Positions 47,622 to 56,781 of a stretch of DNA of 64,000 nucleotides are shown piece by piece; the first letter of the stretch is position 1; each line of letters opens with the position of its first letter. Source of the stretch: CAZQXD01 sp964597315 (GTDB taxonomy: Bacteria; Pseudomonadota; Gammaproteobacteria; Competibacterales; Competibacteraceae); the NCBI GenBank assembly GCA_964597315.1, contig CAZQXD010000014.1, forward strand, positions 12,011 through 76,010, in the 5' to 3' direction. The notes under the pieces were generated by a model. That model searched no databases. It had not been told where the DNA came from and worked only from the letters and a program-made list of their open reading frames with translations. The translations under genes were made by a program, and so were the position numbers.

Positions 47622-48755
47622 TCAATGCTCCCAGGCCATACCCCGGGCCAGCCATAGGGCCGCCGCCAGCAGCAGGGCCAGGCAGGCGATATACGCAGAC
47701 CAGCCCAAATGCCGATACAACAATCCCGGCAAAAACGAGCCTAGGGCGCCGCCAGCGTAATAGCTGGAAATATAGAGTCCGTTGACCACCCCTTTGCGTT
47801 CCGGCGCGAGATGGTTGAGATAGGCCGACAGTACCGAGTGAATCAGGAACATGCCAGCGCAAAACAGCCACATCGTGGCGTAAATCATGGGCAGACTGGG
47901 CAGGATGAACAGCAGCACCGCGCTTAAATAGGCGCCCAGGCCCAGCAAGATCGCCTGCCGCTCGCCCCCCAGCCGGGTAACGAGGGCCGTGGAACCAAGG
48001 GCAACAGCCACGCCGATCAAATAACCCGAGTAAGCCAGGGCGATGTGGCTGTCCGACACCATCGCGCTCAGTTCGGTGAGCCGGAACGGCAGCAGATTGA
48101 GCAGGGAGGCGAACACGAAAAACACCAGAAAAATAATCCCGTAAGCGGCTCGGAACCCGGGCCGGGACAGCACCGCCAGCACCGCGTTGCCTTCCAACCG
48201 GGCGAAATGGGCCTTGGCGTCCGGGGTGAGCCGGCCCAGTAGCCACCAGGCCAGCAGCAAGCCCAGTAACAACAGCAAAAAGGTCAATCGCCAGTGGGCC
48301 AGATCGGCCATCAAGCCCGCCAAGCCCCGCCCGGCGAAGCCTCCCAGGATGGTGGCGGCAATATAGGCGCTGATGGTCTTGCGGACCTGTTCAGGGGCGG
48401 CGGTGGAGGATAGATAGGTCATCAGGGAGGTGAAGATGGCCGGGAGTAACAAGCCCTGAATCAGGCGGGCGGCCACCAAAACCCAGAATTCTCCCGCCAG
48501 CCATAAGGGCAGGTGGCTCAGGGCCAACAACAGCACCGCCCCCCGCAGCAGGCTACGGGCCGGCACCGTTTCCAGTAGATAGCCGTAGACCACTGGCGCC
48601 AGACCCAAGGGTAGTAGGCAGGCGGTAATCAGCAGCCCGGCCTGGTCGGCCCCCACCCCGAACTCCAAGGCCAGTCGCGGCAGTAGGGGTTGGGGGGCGT
48701 ACAGGGTGCAGAAAGCCAGCACCGTAGTATAGAGAATGATGGCCCGGTCGCTCAA
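47622..48755 (-). CDS. Major facilitator superfamily transporter
   Basis: A 377-residue 12-segment transporter of the drug/sugar efflux type. The first loop has PQPLLPRLALEFGVGADQAGLLIT, motif B-like RLIQGLLLPAIFTSLMTYLSS and the ISAYIAATILGGFAGRGLAGL region of Bcr/YnfM-type exporters; it ends in a C-terminal helix pair with GVVNGLYISSYYAGGALGSFLPG. The substrate is unknown. It begins with ATG and precedes the VanZ-like gene by 107 bases. Being on the same strand, they may form an operon. Confidence 0.85.
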   Translation of the reverse strand: MSDRAIILYTTVLAFCTLYAPQPLLPRLALEFGVGADQAGLLITACLLPLGLAPVVYGYLLETVPARSLLRGAVLLLALSHLPLWLAGEFWVLVAARLIQGLLLPAIFTSLMTYLSSTAAPEQVRKTISAYIAATILGGFAGRGLAGLMADLAHWRLTFLLLLLGLLLAWWLLGRLTPDAKAHFARLEGNAVLAVLSRPGFRAAYGIIFLVFFVFASLLNLLPFRLTELSAMVSDSHIALAYSGYLIGVAVALGSTALVTRLGGERQAILLGLGAYLSAVLLFILPSLPMIYATMWLFCAGMFLIHSVLSAYLNHLAPERKGVVNGLYISSYYAGGALGSFLPGLLYRHLGWSAYIACLALLLAAALWLARGMAWEH

Positions 48756-49197
48756 TCAGGAACTCCGCCGAGGTAGGGACGGCATAAGCATGGTGGCCCT
48801 AGCGCCAGGGTGCAAGCGTGGTCGGCTCAAACTGAACCGATCAGGCCAATCTGGACTGGCGAGCCGGGCCAAAATGACCCGCATAGTCATGGTCGTGGCC
48901 GCCGTTTCCGGGCCTTTGGTGGGCGCTGGCATGGTCTCTGCACCGTTTTGATTGTCAGGTTCCGGCTCATGGAGCCTGGCAACGTCACTACGGTAGTCTT
49001 GTATCGGGGCGACCCACGGGCCATCCGCGTTCCCTGGCTGGCGGAACCCGTGGGAAGCCCTTTTTAACATCGGCCAATCTCGCGCAGTATGTTTGTTTCC
49101 GCCCCTGGCCGCTGGCCCTTAGCGGCGATGGCGGTCATTTGTTACCCTCTAATACGTCCTTTCCAGAACCCCACCGCCAAAGCGGAGATAATAACAA
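48756..49197. other. 442-base spacer between divergent genes, with a hairpin at 49013-49054
   Basis: No coding region is recognised; the frames present have no ribosome-binding site or family likeness. CCCACGGG (49013-49020) and CCCGTGGG (49047-49054) form a perfect 8-bp stem, extended inward by CCGC/GCGG, and followed by AAGCCCTTTTT. On the + strand this could end a small transcript or form a leader structure for the downstream VWA gene. The interval must also hold the promoters of the MFS and VWA genes. The VWA ATG is preceded by GCGGAGATAATAACAA. Confidence 0.4.
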
Positions 49198-51660
49198 ATG
49201 AGTTTTGTCGCCAGGTTATCCGCCCTGCTCTTGTTGTGCCTTGTCACCGGCCTCGCGCGGGCCGCCGATCCCACCGCCGTTCGGGATCTACTGTTTATTC
49301 TCGATGGTTCCGGCAGCATGTGGGGTCAGGTTGACCAGCAGCCCAAAATCGCCGTGGCCAAGGAGGTGCTGGGAGAGCTGATCGGCACTCTGGACCCGGC
49401 TGTTGATCGGGTCGGGCTGATGGCCTATGGCCACCGCCGCAAGGGGGATTGCGACGATGTGCAGACTCTCGCCCCCATAGGCCCCCTAGACTCGGCCGCC
49501 CTGTTGTATAAGGTCCGGGCCATTAATCCCAAGGGCAAAACCCCCATCACCCGCTCGGTTCAACAGGCCGTAGACCTGCTGCGGGGTCGGGAGGACCCGG
49601 CCACGGTGGTGCTGGTGAGCGACGGCCTGGAGACCTGTGGCGGCGATCCCTGTGCGGCCTTGCGGGAGGCCCGGGCGGCTGGGGTGAAGCTGGTGATGCA
49701 TGTGGTGGGCTTCGATGTGGCCGAGGCCGAGACGGAGCAATTGCGCTGCCTGGCCGAGGCGGGGGGCGGGCGTTTCTTCACGGCCCGTAACAGCATGGAA
49801 CTGGCCGACTCCCTGGAACAAGCCGTGCAAGTGCTGCCGGTGTTGCGGGTACGCACCCTTCGCAATGGTCGGCCCATACCCGCCCATGTGACGGTTTGGC
49901 GGGATGCCCAGGAGGTCGTTGCTGGAGAGACCGGCATGGACGGCGGACGGGATTTTCCCCTGGAACCCGGACCCTATGATCTCAAGGCGGTGGACCCCGC
50001 CCTGGTGGGGGGGATGGAACTGGAGGCGGCGGTGGAACTGTCCGGGACCGGTGGCGAGCAGCTATTCGATTTTCAGGCCGGGAGTCTTGGTATCGGGGCG
50101 GTGAGCGACGGTCAACCTATTTCGGCTCGGGTGACGCTTCTCAACCGTGATGGCCGACCCCTGACCACCCGGGAGTTGGCGGCCGAGGCTGCCTATAATC
50201 CGGCCCTGTTGCAACTGCCGCCGGGGGAATATCGGGTCCGGGTGACCGCCATCGCTATGGAGGGCCAACCCAGCCAGGACTTCGACGGGCTGGTGGTGGC
50301 CGCCGGAGAGCGCTTGGAGCGTAGCGCCGATTTCAGCGCTGGACGGCTGGTGTTGACCGTTACCGCCGATGGCCAGCCCACCGAAGCCCAGGTGCGGGTG
50401 TTAGAGGCTGACAGCGGTCGGGAACTGGCCAAACGCCGGGTCTATCCCCATCATCGCAACCGAATTTTTCCGCTGCCTCCGGGCCGCTACCATGTGACGG
50501 TGGAGGCCGTGGACCTGGAAGGCCGACCGGTCAAGGAACTGCGGAATGTGGCGTTGGAATTGGGCCAGGAACGGGCCGAGACCGTGGATTTCGGCGCTGG
50601 AGTCTTTACCCTAAAAGTTACCGCCAATGGCGAATTGGCCGAAGCCCAGGTGGCTATCGTCGATGCGGACAGCGGCGACCCGGTGGTGAACCGCCGCCTA
50701 TATCCCGACGCCCGCCGCAATCCCGGGGAATTCGCCTTGCCTCCCGGGCGCTACCATGTTCGGGTGGAGGCGACCCAGGTGGACGGTCGCCCGGCGCGGG
50801 ATTTGCGGGATCTGGAGATCGCCCCTGGGGGCGGCTTGCAGCGGGAGGTGGATTTCAGCACCGGCGCCCTGAGTCTCAAGGTCACCAGCAACGGCGAACT
50901 GACCGGCGCCCAGGTGCGTATCACCCAGCAAGGCAGCGCCCGGCCCTTGGTCAACCGCCGCCTGTATCCAGATGCCCGGCGTAACCCAGCGGTCTACACT
51001 CTGGCTCCTGGAACCTACCATATCAACGTGGTGGCCATGGAGATGGAAGGCCGCCCGGCGCGAGACCTGGGGGGCGTGATCGTCCCGGCTGGCGAGACCG
51101 TGGAACAGGCGGTGGATTTCAGTTCCGGCGCCCTCAAGCTGCTGGTGACCATCAACGAAGATCTGGGGGAAGCCCAGGTGCGTATCCAGCGATCAGGCAG
51201 CGCCCGGGCCGTGGTCAACCAGCGCATCTACCCGGATGCCCGGCGCAACCCGGCGGCCTACGACCTACCCCCCGGGGTCTACGACATCAAGGTGACAGCC
51301 CATACCCTGGAAGGTCGGACAGTGAAGGAACTGCGGGACGTGACCGTCCGGGCCGGCGAGACCGAGGAACAACGGGTGGATTTTAGCGCCGGAGAGCTGC
51401 GGCTGACCGTTACCGCAGGCGGCGCCTTGGCCGAGGCTCAGGTGCGTATCACTCCCGCTGGCCAGTCGCGGTCGGTGACCAACCAGCGCATTTATCCAGA
51501 TTCCCGGCGCAACCCGGTCGTCTATGCGCTGCCGCCCGGTGAGTACACCATCCGGGTGGAAGGGACCCGACTGCCGGGGCGACCGGTGCGGGAGCTGCGC
51601 AAGCTGAAGATCCTGGCCGGCGGGGTACAGGAACAGACGGTGGACCTGCCGGTTCCCTAA
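49198..51660 (+). CDS. Secreted von Willebrand A protein with seven-fold beta repeat array
   Basis: An 820-residue exported protein with a signal peptide (cleavage near ARA22-ADP) and a VWA domain (about 27-215) with an intact metal-ion site DGSGS at 36-40 and later T/D positions in PKGKTPITRS and VVLVSDGLETCGG. Two cysteine pairs (CDD..., CGGDPC) may form disulfides. The rest is an array of repeats: a degenerate unit at about 216-295, one at 296-383 and five clear 86-88-residue units from 384 to 820, each with LxLxVTxxGxxxEAQV, NRRxYPDxRRNP, LPPGxYxxxVxA and a closing VDFSxG. It is probably a surface or periplasmic adhesive protein. No sorting signal or membrane anchor is seen at the C-terminus. 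Confidence 0.85.
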   Translation: MSFVARLSALLLLCLVTGLARAADPTAVRDLLFILDGSGSMWGQVDQQPKIAVAKEVLGELIGTLDPAVDRVGLMAYGHRRKGDCDDVQTLAPIGPLDSAALLYKVRAINPKGKTPITRSVQQAVDLLRGREDPATVVLVSDGLETCGGDPCAALREARAAGVKLVMHVVGFDVAEAETEQLRCLAEAGGGRFFTARNSMELADSLEQAVQVLPVLRVRTLRNGRPIPAHVTVWRDAQEVVAGETGMDGGRDFPLEPGPYDLKAVDPALVGGMELEAAVELSGTGGEQLFDFQAGSLGIGAVSDGQPISARVTLLNRDGRPLTTRELAAEAAYNPALLQLPPGEYRVRVTAIAMEGQPSQDFDGLVVAAGERLERSADFSAGRLVLTVTADGQPTEAQVRVLEADSGRELAKRRVYPHHRNRIFPLPPGRYHVTVEAVDLEGRPVKELRNVALELGQERAETVDFGAGVFTLKVTANGELAEAQVAIVDADSGDPVVNRRLYPDARRNPGEFALPPGRYHVRVEATQVDGRPARDLRDLEIAPGGGLQREVDFSTGALSLKVTSNGELTGAQVRITQQGSARPLVNRRLYPDARRNPAVYTLAPGTYHINVVAMEMEGRPARDLGGVIVPAGETVEQAVDFSSGALKLLVTINEDLGEAQVRIQRSGSARAVVNQRIYPDARRNPAAYDLPPGVYDIKVTAHTLEGRTVKELRDVTVRAGETEEQRVDFSAGELRLTVTAGGALAEAQVRITPAGQSRSVTNQRIYPDSRRNPVVYALPPGEYTIRVEGTRLPGRPVRELRKLKILAGGVQEQTVDLPVP
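50083..51658 (+). repeat. Tandem 264-bp (88-residue) coding repeats
   Basis: Residues 296-820 of the VWA protein are built of six consecutive units; units beginning at residues 470, 558 and 646 are each exactly 88 residues, the unit at 384 is 86 and the last is 87. Best-conserved blocks are RRNP preceded by NRRLYPDA (or NQRIYPDA) and LPPGxY. Similarity is highest in the last four units, pointing to recent duplication at the C-terminal end. Confidence 0.85.
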
Positions 51661-51670
51661 GGGCCGTTGC

Positions 51671-52756
51671 TCAATCCGTCCCCCAGGGCCGGAACACGTC
51701 CATATAAATGCTGTGAGCATCCGGTTTGCGCCGTTCCTCCGGGGCGTCATAGACCACCAGCAGCCCGTCCGGCTGGCCCAGACAGGGATACAGGGCCAGC
51801 CCCTCGGCGTTGCCCATGGCCTGTTCGAAGTCCAGGTGGAACAGCAACTCCAGCTTGCCCTGCTCCTGATCGGTGACGCTGTCCCCGGGCAGGTCCAGGG
51901 CGTCTTTCAATAGAAACAAGCGCATATTGCCCGGCAGGTCCATGGTGGGACCGGCCAGGATGATGAGCTCATCGCCCCGTAGGCACAGCTCCCGCACCCC
52001 CAGACCGTCCAGATTCACAAAGTGTTTTTTGTAGCGCTGGCCCTTGGGACCTATCTCTTTGAGGCCCAGCACCCCCGCTTCCCGCTCCTCCACGGTGATT
52101 TCCAGGATCACCGCCCAGCCCCGCAGCACCGGGCCGCGAAACCCCAGGAACACGGTATCCCCATGCACCGCCAGGCCCTCGATGTCGAAACCGTTCTCCT
52201 TGCTAGGCAGGGGGAAGCTCAGAAACGGTCCTAGGTGGGGGTCGTCCCCCAGGGCCTCGATCAGGCAGTTGGCGTCGGCGGTTTTCTCCAGACAAGCGGC
52301 GTTAGCTTGCTCCCCGGGCCGCTCCTGGTGATCGTAGGCGCGGAACAGCTCGCCCTGGATCAGCGGAATCCGGCCCAGGATATAGCGGTTGGACTCGTGG
52401 ACCACATGGGTCAGGCGCTTCAGATCCTTGGCGGCTTTCTTGCCCTTGGGTTGTTTGCGCTTGCTGCTGTGGGAGCCGGTCAGCCATAAATAGCCCGATG
52501 CATAGTCCAGGCCCTCGATGTCGATTTCATCCTTATCGTCGAACAGGTCCAGATACTCCCCCACCGAGAAGGCTTTATGGTCCCCGAACACGCAAGGCTC
52601 CAAGGGCGAGAGGCGCTCCACGGTGAGGAATTCATCGGAGCCTAGCCACAGGCTGCCATCTGGAGAAATTGCGGCGGCGGACAGTTCCTTGATGAGGTCG
52701 TCGTCATCGTCATTGAAACGCAGTAGCACGCGGCTAAGTAGGAACGGATGGTGCAT
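51671..52756 (-). CDS. DUF3616 domain protein
   Basis: A 361-residue soluble protein of the DUF3616 family: an N-terminal LSAAAISPDGSLWLGSDE strand, DIEGLDYASGYLWLTGSHS, FDIEGLAVHGDTVFLGFRGP and a C-terminal NAEGLALYPCLGQPDGLLVVYDAP, all reminiscent of a beta-propeller/esterase-like phytase fold. Function is unknown. No signal peptide. The ATG at 52756 follows GGGAGGA at ten bases, which favours it over an upstream in-frame codon at 52792. It is convergent with the VWA gene (10 bases between stops) and immediately downstream of pbpC on the same strand. Confidence 0.8.
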   Translation of the reverse strand: MHHPFLLSRVLLRFNDDDDDLIKELSAAAISPDGSLWLGSDEFLTVERLSPLEPCVFGDHKAFSVGEYLDLFDDKDEIDIEGLDYASGYLWLTGSHSSKRKQPKGKKAAKDLKRLTHVVHESNRYILGRIPLIQGELFRAYDHQERPGEQANAACLEKTADANCLIEALGDDPHLGPFLSFPLPSKENGFDIEGLAVHGDTVFLGFRGPVLRGWAVILEITVEEREAGVLGLKEIGPKGQRYKKHFVNLDGLGVRELCLRGDELIILAGPTMDLPGNMRLFLLKDALDLPGDSVTDQEQGKLELLFHLDFEQAMGNAEGLALYPCLGQPDGLLVVYDAPEERRKPDAHSIYMDVFRPWGTD

Positions 52757-52804
52757 GGCGGCAAGTCCTCCCGATGTGGTCCATGCTGGCAAGTATGGTT
52801 CGGA

Positions 52805-54889
52805 TCAGGGGCGACTGCCGGTTGTTTGCAGCCAGACCGTGGCCCTAGCGCTGCGGCCCTCGGCGTCCACCACCGTCACCCGGGCCAGGCCCGGCCCGTC
52901 CGGAGACCAGCGGGTCTGGCGACGGGGTCCGGTGGCGGGCAGGGGTTGGCCGTTTACCAGCCAGTGCAAGGGCAGCCGCCCCCCCTCGGCCACCAAGGGC
53001 AGCGGCTCCAGGCGGTCGTCCCGGACGGCCAGCTCCACGGTGGAGCCGTCTAGGGGGAAGCTCAGATGCAAAGGCGCGGTTCCCATGGCCGGGGCGGGGT
53101 CGAGCCGCTCCAGGGCCGGGGGCGGAGGGCCGGCCACCACTCCAGCGGGGACCGCCAGGGGGGGCTGGATCGGGGCGGTGGGCAGCAGGTCGAACACCCG
53201 GTACAGCAGGGGAGCAGCGGTGTTGCGCCCGTAGTGGCCGGGCAGGGGCACGGCGTCGGGACGGCCCACCCACACCCCCACCGTGTAGTCCCGGTCGTAA
53301 CCCAAGGCCCAGGCGTCCCGAAAGCCATAGGCAGTCCCGGTCTTATGGGCGATCAGTCGGCGTCCCGGTTCGAGCGTCCGGTCCACGGGGGGCGGCGCGT
53401 CTTGGAGAATCCGGCCAATCTGCCAGGCGGCCGCCTCGCCCAGCAACCGCGACGGCGTCGGCGTCGGGTCGTCGGAACGCAGCCGCAAGGGCAGATACCG
53501 GCCGCCGTCGGCCAAGGCCCCGTACAGGGCCGTCAGTTCTTCCAGGGTCAGCCCCACCCCCCCCAGGGCCACGGGCAGACCGGGGCGAGCCTGGCCCGGG
53601 GGCAGCCTGAGCTTGACGCCCACTCCCGCCAGCCGCGCCCCCAGCCGGGCCGGACCTAGCCGCTCCAGAACCCGCACCGCCGGCACGTTCAGGGACTGTT
53701 GCAGGGCCTCGCGCACTGTCACCTCGCCGTGGTAGGCGTGCAGGAAATTGGCGGGTCGGTAGTCCCCGAAGCGGGTCGGGACGTCATCCACCAGGGTCTG
53801 GGGGTGAATCAACAACTCGTCGAAGCCCAGCCCGTAAATCAGCGGCTTGAGGGTGGAGCCGGGAGAGCGCACCGCCGTGACCATATCTACCTGACCGTCC
53901 CGGACGTTGGCGAAAAAGTCCGCCGAACCCAGATAGGCCCGCACTGCCCGGTCGCGGTTCTCCACCACTAGCAGGGCCAGGGAGGCCCCTGGGGGCAGTC
54001 GGCTCAGCTCCAGGCGGGCCAGGGTTTCCAGAGTGGCTTGCAGGGGACCGTCCACGGTGCTGTGGTGGACGTGGTTTTCCGGGTGTTCCAGGGCCAGCCG
54101 CCGGGCCAGGTGGGGGGCGTGAAAGGGCAGGGGGCGGCGACGCTTCGGTAGGGGTTCCTGGCGGGCCTCGGCGGCCTGGGCGGGGCTTAACACCCCCAGC
54201 CGGGCCATCCGCGCCAGCACCTTGTCCCGGGCCGAGCGGGCCGCATCGGGAAAGCGATCCGGGGCCAGTCGCCCGGGGGCCTGGGGCAGCACCACCAGAA
54301 GCGCCACCTGGGCCGGTGTCAGTTGTCGGGGTTCCTTGCCCAGCCAGGCCAGGCTGGCGGCCCGTAGCCCTTCCAGATTACCCCCGTAGGGGGCCAGGTT
54401 CAGGTACAGGTCGAGAATTTCGAACTTGTCATAACGCCATTCCAGTTGCAGGGCGCGCAGCATCTCCCGGAGCTTGTTGGCCAGGGTCCGGGGCCGAGGC
54501 TCCAGCAGTCGGGCCACCTGCATGGTCAGGGTGGAAGCCCCGGACACCACCCGGCCATAGACCGCCCATTGGCCCAAGGCCCGGACCACGGCTAGGGGGT
54601 CCACCCCCGGATGCAGCCGAAACCGGCGGTCCTCGTAGGCCAGCAGCATGTCCAGGTACAGGGGGTCCACCTGAGTGGCTTGCAGGGGTAGCCGCCAGAA
54701 GCCGTCCGGGGTGGTGAAGCCCCGCAGCAGGCCGCCGTCGGCGTCCAGCACCCGCACCGATGGGGGTTGGGCGCGGCTGAGATGGGGGGGGAACAAGAGG
54801 TTCAGGAGCAGGGCCAGGCTGGCCAGCGATAGGCCGACCAGCGCGAGGACGGTTGTTTTCTGCGGGCGGAGGCGATGCGGGTTCATCAA
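52805..54889 (-). CDS. pbpC: Penicillin-binding protein 1C
   Basis: A 694-residue class A PBP of the PbpC group. One N-terminal membrane segment (TVLALVGLSLASLALLLNLL), the glycosyltransferase domain with AYEDRRFRLHPGVDPLAVVRA and GASTLTMQVARLLEPR, the transpeptidase with SPGSTLKPLIYG, SLN and HKTGTAYGFRDAW, and the C-terminal BiPBP domain (about 590-694) that is specific to PbpC. It takes part in peptidoglycan synthesis, though in E. coli its transpeptidase is poorly active. The alpha-2-macroglobulin gene usually found upstream of pbpC is absent. Confidence 0.95.
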   Translation of the reverse strand: MMNPHRLRPQKTTVLALVGLSLASLALLLNLLFPPHLSRAQPPSVRVLDADGGLLRGFTTPDGFWRLPLQATQVDPLYLDMLLAYEDRRFRLHPGVDPLAVVRALGQWAVYGRVVSGASTLTMQVARLLEPRPRTLANKLREMLRALQLEWRYDKFEILDLYLNLAPYGGNLEGLRAASLAWLGKEPRQLTPAQVALLVVLPQAPGRLAPDRFPDAARSARDKVLARMARLGVLSPAQAAEARQEPLPKRRRPLPFHAPHLARRLALEHPENHVHHSTVDGPLQATLETLARLELSRLPPGASLALLVVENRDRAVRAYLGSADFFANVRDGQVDMVTAVRSPGSTLKPLIYGLGFDELLIHPQTLVDDVPTRFGDYRPANFLHAYHGEVTVREALQQSLNVPAVRVLERLGPARLGARLAGVGVKLRLPPGQARPGLPVALGGVGLTLEELTALYGALADGGRYLPLRLRSDDPTPTPSRLLGEAAAWQIGRILQDAPPPVDRTLEPGRRLIAHKTGTAYGFRDAWALGYDRDYTVGVWVGRPDAVPLPGHYGRNTAAPLLYRVFDLLPTAPIQPPLAVPAGVVAGPPPPALERLDPAPAMGTAPLHLSFPLDGSTVELAVRDDRLEPLPLVAEGGRLPLHWLVNGQPLPATGPRRQTRWSPDGPGLARVTVVDAEGRSARATVWLQTTGSRP

Positions 54890-54947
54890 ACTCAGTGTAG
54901 TCGGAAAAAGCCGCCGCCCACCCAGAGGTCAAGGAACGGCATCGGTC

Positions 54948-56162
54948 TCAGCCCGAGAACGTCCGCACATCCCGGGTCGGTTCCCGCCAGCCCCACAGCA
55001 GCACCCCAAATACTGCGGCGGTGAAGATTAGGTCCGCCAGCACCATCACCAGAATCACCCGGGCGCCGAAAGGTTCGATCCACTGGCCGATCAGCCAGGG
55101 CAGGACCATGGTGCCTACCCCGGTGCCGAGCATGAACCAGGCGGTGATCCGGCCTGAAACCGGAATCCGTCGCTGTACGAAGCTCAAGGCAGTGGGAAAG
55201 ACCGACGCCATGGCCAGGCCCATGGCCAGGGTGCCCGCCCACAGGGCGACGCGGCTGTCCGGCAGGGTCAGCAAAAAGGCCGCCGCCAGGATAGCGCCGA
55301 CTAAGTCGGCCATTAGGATGGTCCGGGGCCGCAACCGAGTGGCCAGGGGGATGGCTAGCAGCCGACCCAAGGTCATGGTCACCCAGAAGGCTGAGGCCAG
55401 ATAGGCGGCCCCGGCGGCGTCGGCCAGGTTCTGGGTCAGGGCATAGGTGTAAATCCAGCTGCCGAAACCCGCCTCTGCGCCCACGTAGGCGAAGAAAAAC
55501 ACCACGAATAGCGCCGCCAGCCGGTAGTCCACCGGCTCGTTGGCCTGTCCCTCCGAGGGGCGTCGTACCGGCGGGCTGGGCAGCCACAATAGCCATAAGG
55601 CCACCGGTAGCATTAGCAAGGCCAGCACCCAGAAGGCCAAGGTGATAGCGCCGGTGGCGGAGATCACCAGGGCGATCAGGGCCGGGGCCAGAAACGCCCC
55701 CACTCCGAAGCAAAAGTGCAAACCGTTCATATAGGGGGCCGCTTGCTCCCGGTGCAGCCAGTAGAGTAGGGTGTTGCCGCCCATGTTAAGGGTGCCCGTG
55801 GCTGCCCCCATTACCGTGACCACTGCCACCAGGGGCCACAGCCCCGGAGACAGGGGCACCAGGGCCATGGTGGCGGCGGTCAGCAGCAGGGCCAGGCCCA
55901 TTACCGGATGGCCGGGCAGCCGGTCGTACAGCCAGCCGCCGTGGAAGGTGCCCGCCAGGGCGCCCAGGGAGCGGGCCGCCAATAGCAGGCTGACGGCGCT
56001 CAAGGGCGCTCCCAGTTGCTCGGCCAGGCCGGGTAGGGCTGGACCCAGGGCGGAGTTGGCCAAGCCCATGGCCATAAAGGCGGTGAAATAGGCCAGGGTA
56101 GGGTAAAAAGTCCCGGCGCGCGCGGGCGCCGCCGGAGCCACCGGAGTGACGGCTGTGTTCAT
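54948..56162 (-). CDS. Major facilitator superfamily transporter
   Basis: A 404-residue 12-segment MFS protein. The N-terminal half has ALGPALPGLAEQLGAPLSAVSLLLAARSLGALAGTFHGGWLYDRLPGHPVMG, a clear MFS signature loop; the central loop (about 195-210) is hydrophilic; the C-terminal half has GSWIYTYALTQNL, as in FucP/sugar-type permeases. The substrate cannot be deduced. It is 58 bases from pbpC on the same strand. The 283 bases upstream, up to the AbrB remnant, show no gene. Confidence 0.85.
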   Translation of the reverse strand: MNTAVTPVAPAAPARAGTFYPTLAYFTAFMAMGLANSALGPALPGLAEQLGAPLSAVSLLLAARSLGALAGTFHGGWLYDRLPGHPVMGLALLLTAATMALVPLSPGLWPLVAVVTVMGAATGTLNMGGNTLLYWLHREQAAPYMNGLHFCFGVGAFLAPALIALVISATGAITLAFWVLALLMLPVALWLLWLPSPPVRRPSEGQANEPVDYRLAALFVVFFFAYVGAEAGFGSWIYTYALTQNLADAAGAAYLASAFWVTMTLGRLLAIPLATRLRPRTILMADLVGAILAAAFLLTLPDSRVALWAGTLAMGLAMASVFPTALSFVQRRIPVSGRITAWFMLGTGVGTMVLPWLIGQWIEPFGARVILVMVLADLIFTAAVFGVLLWGWREPTRDVRTFSG

Positions 56163-56445
56163 GGTGCGACCTACTCAGGAAAGGGAAAGGGTTCTCAGGG
56201 CGTCGGCCTCGGCGCCCTCGGAAAATTATGGGTATTATTCACTGAAACTAGTGGCTTGTGGAGTAGTCGCGAAAAATTTTTTTGCAGTGCAGCAAAACAG
56301 GTTTCAGGCCAGACCCTGGCCTCTGGGGTCGCCAAAACCGCGCCCTTAAGCCGCTTATTGACCACGGGTCGGCGTAAACAATGGATAATCCACAAATGGC
56401 GTCGGCCAGCCTCCGAAAACAGCTGCGCGATCCCCTCGGCCCCGC

Positions 56446-56709
56446 CTAGTCTTGCGCCCCACCCCACCATCGCCCCACCCAGGGCGCCAGGCTCATGAGC
56501 AGGAACATCCGCGCCAGGTGATGAAAGGCCACGAAAGCCGGGTCGATATTCCAGGCCACGGCGATCAGGCACATTTCCGCCACCCCGCCCGGAGCCAGAG
56601 CCAGCAGGGCAGCCAAGAAACCGATGCCGGGCAGCAGGCTGATGATGGCGGCGAACAGCACCGCCAGCCCCATGGCCAGGGCCACGGCGAGATTGATCCC
56701 TTCGACCAC
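56446..56709 (-). pseudogene. C-terminal remnant of an AbrB-family membrane protein
   Basis: Only the last 87 residues of an AbrB/putative ammonia-monooxygenase-type permease remain: two hydrophobic stretches and the family's ALAPGGVAEMCLIAVAWNIDPAFVAFHHLARMFLLM signature. Full family members have about 350 residues and ten segments. The sequence before it (56710-56781) does not continue the gene but leads directly to the end of tctA, so the gene was cut by the insertion or rearrangement that brought the tct cluster. Confidence 0.75.
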
Positions 56710-56781
56710 CGCAGGGTGCTTGCCCGACCCGTGGCGCGAGAGCAGATCGATCTCCCCCCCTATTCGCCCCCCTCTATAGGC

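Noticed and set aside
47515..48246. Upstream 244-codon extension of the VanZ-like reading frame
   Set aside because: It overlaps the MFS gene antiphase on the same strand and has a composition typical of a shadow frame (Arg/Gly/Pro-rich, no membrane segments); a good start with GGGAG exists at 47514.
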